From Rugosibacter sp. (GTDB lineage: Bacteria; Pseudomonadota; Gammaproteobacteria; Burkholderiales; Rhodocyclaceae), in the NCBI GenBank assembly GCA_030652715.1, contig JAUSQB010000316.1:1-6666 (forward strand): a stretch of 6,666 nucleotides of DNA. The letters are read 5' to 3'. Both the position numbers and the translations under genes were made by a program. Below the pieces are notes generated by a model that was not told where the DNA came from, ran no database searches, and saw only the letters and a list, made by a program, of their open reading frames with translations. Shown here piece by piece: positions 1-5,086 of the stretch (position 1 is its first letter; each line of letters starts with the position of its first letter).

Positions 1-1
1 T

Positions 2-616
2 ATTCCGCTGGCAGAAGAAACCGGTTTGATTGTGCCCATTGGTCTATGGATACTGAATACCGCCTGCACCCAAATCAAAGCATGGCAGCAGCATGAAACA
101 ACACGCAATCTCGTGCTGGCAGTCAATGTCAGTGTCCGGCAGTTTCTTCATGCGGATTTTGTTTCCCAGGTTAGCGCTACAGTCAAGCGCCATGCGATTG
201 ATCCTCGCGGGCTCAAGCTCGAGATCACTGAAAGCATGCTGATGTCAGACATCGAAGGTGTTATTGCAAAAATGAACCAATTACAAGCGACAGGCATCCG
301 CTTTTCGCTGGATGACTTCGGCACAGGCTATTCATCCTTGCAATACATCAAACAGTTGCCGCTTAATCAGCTAAAAATCGATCAATCTTTCGTGCGTGAC
401 ATCGAAACCAATCTTCAGGATAGAGCGATTGTGCGTACCATTATCGCTACGGCAAAAAGCTTTAACCTGGACGTCATTGCCGAAGGGGTAGAAACAGTAG
501 GACAAAAAATCTTGCTGATAGCAGAAGGTTGCTTTCACTTCCAAGGCTACCTTTTTAGTAAACCCGTGCCGATTGCGCAGTTTGCACAACTGCTGCAGGA
601 CGATTTTGTCACCTAG
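2..616 (+). CDS. EAL-domain c-di-GMP phosphodiesterase, C-terminal part (5' end outside window)
   Basis: The reading frame is open from base 2 to the TAG at 614-616, so the gene enters from the left and only the last about 204 codons are seen. EAL domains hydrolyse cyclic di-GMP to pGpG with two metal ions. Visible family landmarks in order: IPLAEETG (bases 2-25), the metal-binding Asn of NVS (125-133), Glu of EITES (from 221), the DDFGTG loop-6 motif (from 311), the catalytic Lys of LKID (374-376), the Glu of AEGVET (around 480-497) and the QGY near the C-terminus (542-550). The EAL tripeptide itself and any N-terminal sensory or GGDEF domain lie upstream of the window. All active-site positions in view are present, so an active phosphodiesterase is likely. 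The first ATG/TTG in view is internal, not a true start. The sensor input cannot be judged from here. Confidence 0.95.
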   Translation: MPLAEETGLIVPIGLWILNTACTQIKAWQQHETTRNLVLAVNVSVRQFLHADFVSQVSATVKRHAIDPRGLKLEITESMLMSDIEGVIAKMNQLQATGIRFSLDDFGTGYSSLQYIKQLPLNQLKIDQSFVRDIETNLQDRAIVRTIIATAKSFNLDVIAEGVETVGQKILLIAEGCFHFQGYLFSKPVPIAQFAQLLQDDFVT

Positions 617-754
617 ATCAGACCTTCTCTCTCCTGTTTTTACACACTCTGTTGCCAGCTATAGAGGCATCCGGATGCTACGTGCCGCAAATATCTGATC
701 AGCGGAGCATACGTGCCAGTCTCGCTTTTTCGCTTGTCATCAGAAAATATCAGA
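617..754. other. Convergent intergenic gap, no gene seen
   Basis: This stretch separates the end of the EAL gene from the end of the minus-strand permease gene. I see no coding frame with family resemblance and no classical terminator. It contains a perfect 12-bp palindrome GCATCCGGATGC (667-678), an 8-bp direct repeat TACGTGCC (679-686 and 710-717, 31 bp apart) and a weak CCGC/GCGG hairpin (685-705). The rest of the gap is the repeat copy at 755-813 and plain sequence to 880. Confidence 0.4.
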
Positions 755-813
755 AAGCCGACACCCTTTGAATCTGTGTCTGGGCAAGGGGACTTCTTTC
801 GGGGCGCGCTGGT
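755..813 (-). repeat. 59-bp dispersed repeat, copy 1 (peptide-like on minus strand)
   Basis: This segment aligns without gaps to 4752-4810, with 48 of 59 bases identical and 9 of the 11 differences being transitions. Eight differences fall in one codon phase. Read on the minus strand in the frame that continues past the permease stop codon, both copies give a near-identical peptide containing APKEVPL and FKGC; seven changed codons are synonymous. Here the frame has no obvious start and ends at a TGA at 742-740. It lies 68 bp downstream of the permease stop. It may be a fossil of a mobile or formerly coding element, or a short conserved reading frame. Confidence 0.7.
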
Positions 814-880
814 GATATGGCGAAAACTGTTCCTGGCTGACGCTGCATGAAGTGACCGCCCTGCTTTTGCGCCGGCTTGC

Positions 881-2008
881 TTAATTTGTGCCCTCGGATA
901 CTGCTTGCGATGCCGTTTTTACCGCCGTCCATTCGATGACCAGACGATAGCCCACAGCAAGCAGGGTCGGACCAAGGAAGACGCCGATGACACCGAATGT
1001 CAATACGCCGCCCAAAACGCCGAGAAAGACGATGGCAAAAGGCAGGTGTGCACCTCGACTGATGATGAAGGGCTTGATGACATTGTCCACAGTGCTGACC
1101 ACAAATAAGCCCCATGTAGCAACGAAAACAGCCCAACCCGGTTGGCCCTGCTGGAACAGCCAGATGGCCGCTCCGCCCCAGATGATGGGCGGCCCCACGG
1201 GAACCACGGAGAGAAAGAAAGTGGCTACGCCCAACAGCACGGAACCGGGAACGCCGGCAACAGCAAAACCGGCGGCAGCCAGCACGCCTTGCGCCAGCGC
1301 GGTGCCAAGAATGCCATAGACCACTCCGGCTACCGTACTGCGGGCGATGCCAAGCAAGTAAAGCGCCCGGCTGCCGGCCAGATGCTCCAGGATGGCTTGC
1401 AGTCGTGAGGCCAGCGCTTCGCCATGAAGGAAAAAGAAGAAGGAAAGAAACACAGAAAGCGCAATATCCAGCACGCCCTTGCCCATCAAACGGCCACCTG
1501 CAAGTGCAGCTGCTTGCGCCGGCTGGGAAAACCGTTCCAGCATATGCACCAGCCGCTGGCCGTCATGTGCAAATTGCTGCCAGTAGTCGTGGATAGATTG
1601 CCCTATCAAGGGCAGGTTTGTCAGCCAGGAGGGTGCATCGGGCAGCCCGTTTTCGATCAGCGCAGCAGCGGCACGTGCCAGTTCAGTGACATTGTCGACC
1701 AGTGCCAAGGCGACAGCGACAACGGGTCCCAATAACGCCAGAGTTACCAACAGGGTCATCAGACTTGCGGCAAAAATACGTCGTTCTCCCAGCAAACGAT
1801 TCAGCGACAGAAAGACTGGCCAACTGGTGGAGACCAGGATGGCCGCCCAGATCAGGGCCGTAAGAAATGGCCACAATACCAGCATGCAACCGACTCCTAG
1901 CAGGATCAGTGCAAAATTGGCAAGGATATGATCAGAATAGGGTTTTTGCATACATTGCATATTAATGTGGCTGTTATCTGAGTCGCTGAACTGCTGCGAA
2001 TTGGACAT
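881..2008 (-). CDS. AI-2E/PerM-family transporter (UPF0118 permease)
   Basis: A 375-residue inner-membrane protein of the AI-2E transporter family, the usual length for this group. Hydrophobic segments lie near residues 30-60 (two passes), 78-105, 180-195, 225-252, 255-275, 290-310 and 322-358, with a soluble stretch around 106-178, the typical layout. The family's conserved C-terminal half is clear: VVPVGPPIIWG (about 268-278), DNVIKPFIISRG (308-319) and the LGGVLTFGVIGVFLGP stretch (331-347). Members have been linked to autoinducer-2 or small-molecule export and to Na+/H+ exchange; many are uncharacterised, so the substrate is open. The start is uncertain: ATG at 2008 has only a weak upstream purine signal, and in-frame ATGs at residues 17 and 20 sit just before the first membrane segment and are no better supplied. 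It follows the lapA-like gene on the same strand after 161 bp containing hairpins, so it may be transcribed separately. Confidence 0.9.
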   Translation of the reverse strand: MSNSQQFSDSDNSHINMQCMQKPYSDHILANFALILLGVGCMLVLWPFLTALIWAAILVSTSWPVFLSLNRLLGERRIFAASLMTLLVTLALLGPVVAVALALVDNVTELARAAAALIENGLPDAPSWLTNLPLIGQSIHDYWQQFAHDGQRLVHMLERFSQPAQAAALAGGRLMGKGVLDIALSVFLSFFFFLHGEALASRLQAILEHLAGSRALYLLGIARSTVAGVVYGILGTALAQGVLAAAGFAVAGVPGSVLLGVATFFLSVVPVGPPIIWGGAAIWLFQQGQPGWAVFVATWGLFVVSTVDNVIKPFIISRGAHLPFAIVFLGVLGGVLTFGVIGVFLGPTLLAVGYRLVIEWTAVKTASQAVSEGTN

Positions 2009-2078
2009 TAACGGAGCCAGGATTAAAGCATGGAATCAAAAAATAGAGAGGCTCATCTGAGATAGCTCGACTTACCCA

Positions 2079-2107
2079 CTTGCCGACAGAAAGTCGGCAC
2101 TGGCAAG
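2079..2107. repeat. Nested inverted repeats upstream of the permease gene
   Basis: A perfect 7-bp stem TGCCGAC/GTCGGCA (2081-2087 and 2093-2099) closes a 5-base loop AGAAA. An overlapping alternative stem CTTGCC/GGCAAG (2079-2084 and 2102-2107) competes with it. There is no T-run directly after it on either strand, so it is a weak terminator candidate; it could equally be an operator or a REP-like unit. It sits in the gap between the lapA-like gene and the permease gene. Confidence 0.5.
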
Positions 2108-2167
2108 ACGGTGCGAAGCGTTGAAGCAGGTCAAAGGCAGGGCAGAGCCGACCGCAGGGAATGAGAA

Positions 2168-2205
2168 AATCAGACCGCGCTTGCCTGGCCAGGCGCGGTC
2201 AATTT
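2168..2205 (-). terminator. Probable intrinsic terminator overlapping the lapA-like stop codon
   Basis: A perfect 8-bp G+C-rich stem GACCGCGC/GCGCGGTC (2173-2180 and 2193-2200) encloses a loop that contains the palindrome GCCTGGCCAGGC. On the minus strand the stem runs through the last codons of the lapA-like gene and is followed by TGA and TTTT. On the plus strand it is followed by AATTTTT, so it may work both ways. The U-tract on the minus strand is short, which limits confidence. Confidence 0.5.
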
Positions 2206-2487
2206 TTCCAGATCGGCAATGCGGTCACGTAGTTGCTGAAGCTCTTTTTCCTGCTCATCGATACGCTTTTTCTGCCGTGAAATAAGCCACTCGTGGCGGA
2301 TGGTCGTCGGTGTAGTGAGCAAGGCAATGGCGATAGCACCTAAAGCCAGCGCGATCAATAAAACCAGCGCCAGAGAGCTATCGAAACGCCACAGCAAGAA
2401 CACCACAGTAACGGGAGCATTGTTTTGCAGAGCAAATAAAACACTAACGATGGCAATGAGCAGCGCTGCAATAAAGGTCAGTTGCAT
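2170..2487 (-). CDS. LapA/YciS-like small membrane protein (DUF1049)
   Basis: A 105-residue protein with two membrane segments (about residues 3-22 and 39-58) and a charged, heptad-like cytoplasmic tail (about 63-97) that looks like a coiled coil. The short FALQNN stretch after the first helix, followed by PVTVVFL, is the signature of the LapA domain family. In Escherichia coli, LapA (YciS) works with LapB (YciM) in the control of lipopolysaccharide synthesis through LpxC turnover. No lapB-like gene is visible here, so a role in envelope homeostasis is inferred from the family only. The start is supported by TAAGGAAAATC directly before ATG. The gene begins 8 bp after the antiporter stop, and the ribosome-binding site overlaps that stop, so the two are very likely co-translated. 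Partnership with a cation antiporter instead of lapB is the odd point. Confidence 0.85.
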   Translation of the reverse strand: MQLTFIAALLIAIVSVLFALQNNAPVTVVFLLWRFDSSLALVLLIALALGAIAIALLTTPTTIRHEWLISRQKKRIDEQEKELQQLRDRIADLEKLTAPGQASAV

Positions 2488-2492
2488 GATTT

Positions 2493-2498
2493 TCCTTA
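2493..2498 (-). promoter_or_regulatory. Ribosome-binding site overlapping the antiporter stop codon
   Basis: On the minus strand the antiporter's TAA stop is the first part of TAAGGA, which is the Shine-Dalgarno of the lapA-like gene, 5-6 bases before its ATG. A ribosome ending the antiporter would lie over this site, a standard translational-coupling arrangement. Confidence 0.75.
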
Positions 2499-3719
2499 GA
2501 TGGCGATTTGCGGTTGCGCCTTGCCGGGGGCTCCAGCAGCATCAGGAATTTCTTCATCTATCGCAACCTTGCGATGTGCCTGCAAAATCAGCAAGGAGGA
2601 CGCCAGAACGACGATGACAACCGTACCATCAAGAAATGCAGGCAAGGCTATGGTTTCTTTCAGTGCCAGATATAAGAGAATAGTGATCAAACCACGCGGC
2701 GCCAGCCAGGTCAACGCTTCGATCTGCGTATGGTGACCTAGTCTCAGCAAGAAGTAACGGCTGCTGTAGATGACGCTCAGGATCAGGATGGCGGCAAACC
2801 ACGCCTGCCACGAGAGAACATCCGTAAGCTTTGTCGAATAACCCAGCAGAATGAAGAAAAACCCGCGGATGGCAAAGGTGATTTCTACAAGTATTACCTT
2901 GAATTCATTCAGTGTTTTGTCATACGACTCATCCACCCAATGGCTCAACGGGCGGATACGGGTTACCAATTGCGGATTATTCAGCGCAAGACCGAACAGC
3001 AATACCATGATCAGCGACGATAAATGCATCAACTCCCCGATGGCATACAAGCCAAATAGCCCGGCCAGCAATGGGATAAAGCGGATATGACCGCTGATCC
3101 GCATCAAGAGCAGCACAAGGCCCAGCGCACAGACAATGGCGATCAAAAGTGACAATATGCCTCCCCCGATGAGACCTGTCAATATGCCACTCAGGCTGCC
3201 ATCCGAGCGCAGCAGGCTAAAGAAAAGCAATACGCCAATCACGTCGGAAATCGAACTTTCATACACCACAAACTCCCGATCTTGAGTAGGCATAAAGCTG
3301 CTGCTGGGAATAGCTACCGCACTGCTGATAACGGCGAAAGGCACGGTAAGCGTGATCGCTTGAAATGGAGTCAAACCTAAAGACCAAACCCCCAGCGGGG
3401 CAAAGACCGCCATAAAACATAAAATGCCGCCGAGTGCGCTCATCGAAGCACCGCTAATCAGCGGCAGACGTTCGCGCTTGAGATCGATATCGGCAGCACC
3501 TTCCAGCACAATGAGAATCAGGCCGATGGTGCCCAGAATAGGCACAAGCAGGTCCAGACCCTTGAGCGTATAGCCCAGATATGCCATGAGCGGATTGCCA
3601 ATAAAGCCAATGGCAATCAATGCAATGACGGAAGGAAAGCGAAACCTCCGGCCAAGGTAGTCAACGACGAATGAGATAAGCAGAAAACTTGAAGCCAGCA
3701 GAATGATGGGATAAGTCAT
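2496..3719 (-). CDS. Monovalent cation:proton antiporter (CPA superfamily)
   Basis: A 407-residue inner-membrane protein with about a dozen hydrophobic segments and a short polar tail (from about residue 389), the length of a minimal Na+/H+ or K+/H+ exchanger core without the TrkA domains of many CPA2 members. Family landmarks: FRFPSVIALIAIGFIGN at the start (about 26-42), LEGAADIDL (about 72-80, corresponding to the usual LFEGG/ELD region), SSAVAIPSS (131-139), the ion-site segment ESSISDVIG (153-161), TFAIRGFFFILLG (about 280-292) and LAPRGLITILL (about 338-348, the conserved APRG helix). The ion-site Asp is D158, preceded by Ser where CPA1 proteins normally have Asn and CPA2 proteins Asp. 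Which cation it moves cannot be told. ATG at 3719 begins the first membrane helix; the upstream ribosome-binding site is weak, and an in-frame stop lies 15 bases upstream. It is first in an apparent operon with the lapA-like gene. Confidence 0.9.
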   Translation of the reverse strand: MTYPIILLASSFLLISFVVDYLGRRFRFPSVIALIAIGFIGNPLMAYLGYTLKGLDLLVPILGTIGLILIVLEGAADIDLKRERLPLISGASMSALGGILCFMAVFAPLGVWSLGLTPFQAITLTVPFAVISSAVAIPSSSFMPTQDREFVVYESSISDVIGVLLFFSLLRSDGSLSGILTGLIGGGILSLLIAIVCALGLVLLLMRISGHIRFIPLLAGLFGLYAIGELMHLSSLIMVLLFGLALNNPQLVTRIRPLSHWVDESYDKTLNEFKVILVEITFAIRGFFFILLGYSTKLTDVLSWQAWFAAILILSVIYSSRYFLLRLGHHTQIEALTWLAPRGLITILLYLALKETIALPAFLDGTVVIVVLASSLLILQAHRKVAIDEEIPDAAGAPGKAQPQIAI

Positions 3720-3857
3720 GGGTCGCAGGTTGGGTTATGCGCCTGAAAGTCGGCTCTGGTGATACGGCATTGATCGTACAGCGGCAACAACAAGGCTCAT
3801 TTGCCTTTTCTTGCGTGTTTTTTCTTTATGGTTAAGCTTGATTTTTATGTGATATAG

Positions 3858-3890
3858 AAAAAACCGAAAGCCATGCGACAGACCGGTTTT
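3858..3890. terminator. Candidate bidirectional terminator-like hairpin
   Basis: AAAACCG (3860-3866) and CGGTTTT (3884-3890) form a 7-bp stem with a 17-base loop. On the minus strand the stem is followed by further T residues (six in a row), as expected for ending a transcript from the dehalogenase gene about 155 bp upstream. On the plus strand it ends in TTTT. The stem is A/T-rich and the loop long, so this is tentative. Confidence 0.35.
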
Positions 3891-3926
3891 CCCCGATGAT
3901 ATACAGTTTTTTGCAATCGGTTTCAC

Positions 3927-4018
3927 ATGCTGAATTACTCGCTTCAAGGTTATTCGTTCGGCAAGTCGCACCGATTGCGCCATTTGCACAACGGCTGCAA
4001 GACGAAACTATTGCCTGA
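3927..4018 (+). pseudogene. Relic of an EAL-domain C-terminus (frameshifted)
   Basis: Bases 3942-3968 read LQGYSFGKS, the start of the EAL C-terminal signature QGYxFxKPxP. A one-base loss near 3966-3970 then shifts the frame, and 3971-4018 reads PIAPFAQRLQDETIA followed by TGA. This matches the end of the intact EAL gene (PIAQFAQLLQDD). In DNA, 3971-4005 is identical to 569-603 at 31 of 35 positions. Upstream of 3942 the likeness fades, and none of the catalytic motifs (EITES, DDFGTG, LKID, AEGVET) is present, so nearly all of the gene is gone. A 63-codon open frame (3927-4118) runs through it but shifts out of the EAL frame and overlaps the dehalogenase gene on the other strand; I do not regard it as a gene. 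The remaining part of the 3720-4042 gap holds the hairpin near 3860-3890 and A+T-rich sequence that is probably antiporter leader. Confidence 0.75.
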
Positions 4019-4042
4019 ACCCTTTATCTTCACTCCCACACT

Positions 4043-4729
4043 TTACCGAGGAACCCAGCCACCGCATACCGGAAATACCTGGCCGACAAAACAGTTGGCG
4101 GCGGCTGTACATAAATAAGCGGCAAAACTTGCATCCTCGCGAGCAGATACCAGGCGGCCCAGCGGCATCTCCCATTTGATACGCTCCTGGAAGACTGGTA
4201 GCATTTGTACTTCCGGCGGAAAATACGTGGGATTTTCCACTAGATTTTGCGCAATGGCATTAACCTGGATTTGATGCGGTGCCATTTCAACACCCAGCGC
4301 CTGGATATAAGCCAGTTGTGCCCCACGGGCGGCACTGTAAGTACTGCGACGTTTCATTCCGCGCAAAGCAGACGCACTGCCCATGAGTAAAATCTTCCCC
4401 GCCTGCCGCTCGATCATCTGCGGTAGCACGGCGCGTGCGAGGCGTGGCAGCGGTGTCACCAGATGCGCAAAGACGGTTTCCCATTCCTCATCGGTAACCT
4501 CAACCGCCTGAGTGCCTGGCGCTGGAATGGCCAGATTGGCAACCAGAATATCAATTTGCCCGGCGCTCTCTACAAGAGATGCAATACGGCCAACTGTTAA
4601 CAATGACCCGGTATCGGCAACGACTTCTGCGCCACATTCTGCTAATACATCACATAAAACGGGCCCCATGAACGCATCGGACTGCGTTACAAGAATACGT
4701 TTTCCCTGCAAATTAACAAGGTTCATCAT
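4043..4729 (-). CDS. Halohydrin dehalogenase-like SDR-fold protein
   Basis: A 228-residue protein, the usual size of halohydrin dehalogenases, which reversibly turn vicinal haloalcohols into epoxides plus halide without a cofactor. The two published family motifs are both met: T-x4-F-x-G as T15..F20-x-G22, where ordinary SDRs carry the TGxxxGxG nucleotide loop, and S-x12-Y-x3-R as S118, Y131, R135, where SDR oxidoreductases have Lys in place of Arg. Also fitting are VANLAIPAP (63-71) at the position of the SDR NAG motif, NPTYFP (166-171) lining the halide/substrate region as in HheA-type enzymes, PLGRL (189-193) and the ending GQVFPVCGGW (216-225). The start ATG at 4729 has AAAGGA five bases upstream; ATG at 4726 is possible. 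A longer open frame to 5137 is rejected because its extra part has no SDR likeness. It stands alone on its strand, divergent from the MDR gene. Natural substrate unknown; a non-dehalogenating SDR with drifted motifs is the alternative. Confidence 0.85.
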   Translation of the reverse strand: MMNLVNLQGKRILVTQSDAFMGPVLCDVLAECGAEVVADTGSLLTVGRIASLVESAGQIDILVANLAIPAPGTQAVEVTDEEWETVFAHLVTPLPRLARAVLPQMIERQAGKILLMGSASALRGMKRRSTYSAARGAQLAYIQALGVEMAPHQIQVNAIAQNLVENPTYFPPEVQMLPVFQERIKWEMPLGRLVSAREDASFAAYLCTAAANCFVGQVFPVCGGWVPR

Positions 4730-4733
4730 AAAT

Positions 4734-4740
4734 ATCCTTT
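4734..4740 (-). promoter_or_regulatory. Ribosome-binding site fixing the dehalogenase start
   Basis: AAAGGAT on the minus strand, with TATTT between AAGGA and ATG at 4729. It supports the short 228-residue form over the 364-codon open frame. It directly follows the TAA (4742-4740) that ends the short frame described at 4740-4784. Confidence 0.75.
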
Positions 4741-4784
4741 TACCTTTTAATAAGTCGGCACCCTTTGAATCCGTGTCTGGACAA
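4740..4784 (-). other. Candidate 14-codon leader frame upstream of the dehalogenase gene
   Basis: On the minus strand a full Shine-Dalgarno AAGGAGGT (4796-4789) precedes, by four bases, a TTG codon (4784) that opens a frame of 14 codons reading SRHGFKGCRLIKR after the start and ending in TAA at 4742-4740. Ten bases separate this stop from the dehalogenase ATG, and the stop abuts its ribosome-binding site. The frame is the one conserved between the two 59-bp repeats, but the AAGGAGGT also encodes Lys-Glu-Val within it and is not perfect in copy 1, so it could be accidental. Confidence 0.25.
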
Positions 4785-4810
4785 TGGTACCTCCTTCGGA
4801 GCGTGCTGAT
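4752..4810 (-). repeat. 59-bp dispersed repeat, copy 2
   Basis: Second copy of the element at 755-813 (48/59 identical, same orientation). In this copy the conserved minus-strand frame is open from a TAG at 4874-4872 down to TAA at 4742-4740, with an ATG at 4829 that would give a 29-residue peptide containing APKEVPL and FKGCRL. It lies 23 bp upstream of the dehalogenase start, so it must be within or next to that gene's leader or promoter. Confidence 0.7.
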
Positions 4811-4972
4811 AAAGCACCTGATGAACCATTTGCACAACAAGAAAGGGCTGGACAGAACCCTGTCCGTGTAGCTAGAGGGCACCACAAGGCGGTCGAGCAA
4901 GAAAAGCTCAGCTTTGCAGCCTCGGGCTTTGGCCCTGCATTCCCTACGGGCAGATATCCTCGCCGTAGCGGA
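4803..4972. repeat. Run of five short hairpins in the divergent intergenic region
   Basis: Stems seen in order: GTGCT/AGCAC (4803-4807, 4813-4817); GGACAG/CTGTCC (4850-4855, 4860-4865, loop AACC); GAGC/GCTC (4895-4898, 4906-4909); TGCAG/CTGCA (4915-4919, 4935-4939); TCCCTACGG/CCGTAG-C-GGA (4941-4949, 4963-4972). The stretch is more G+C-rich than the A+T-rich leader next to each flanking gene. No protein family is recognised in any frame here. It may be a REP/MITE-like insertion or a structured transcript. The gap 4730-5086 otherwise holds the 59-bp repeat and the MDR promoter region. Confidence 0.45.
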
Positions 4973-5046
4973 TGGCGAAACGGCAAGAAAAACAGCGAAA
5001 AACGTATCACACACATCGCCACTGCCACCACGCGTTACCCAAAGCT

Positions 5047-5052
5047 TATACT
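5047..5052 (+). promoter_or_regulatory. Candidate -10 box for the MDR gene
   Basis: TATACT matches five of six bases of the sigma-70 -10 consensus and lies 34 bases before the ATG at 5087, in the A+T-richer end of the gap. No convincing -35 hexamer is found 16-18 bases upstream (only TGCCAC near 5023-5028), so an activator may be needed or the box may be chance. Confidence 0.3.
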
Positions 5053-5086
5053 GTCGCAAGACTCTTCCTATCATTCGAAGGAAAAA

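Noticed and set aside
667..678. Palindrome GCATCCGGATGC as terminator or operator
   Set aside because: No loop, no T-run and no promoter nearby; convergent gap gives no regulatory context, so left as a plain sequence note.
987..1931. Several plus-strand open frames of 63-110 codons opposite the permease gene
   Set aside because: They have compositions typical of antisense shadows of a membrane-protein gene, no ribosome-binding sites and no family likeness.
881..2008. Calling the permease an autoinducer-2 exporter
   Set aside because: The family name is historical; no luxS or lsr genes are in view and members have other reported roles, so no substrate is assigned.
3927..4118. 63-codon plus-strand frame as a small gene
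   Set aside because: Its first part is the EAL relic and it then runs out of frame and overlaps the dehalogenase 3' end; frameshift decay explains it better.
4747..5031. 94-codon minus-strand open frame in the divergent gap
   Set aside because: No recognised family. The repeat's codon-phase signal lies in a different minus-strand frame, so this open frame is probably incidental.
4784..5086. 434-codon open frame extending the MDR protein upstream
   Set aside because: MDR homology begins at MARVVRF, which has GAAGGA just upstream; the extension is low-complexity, repeat-derived sequence.
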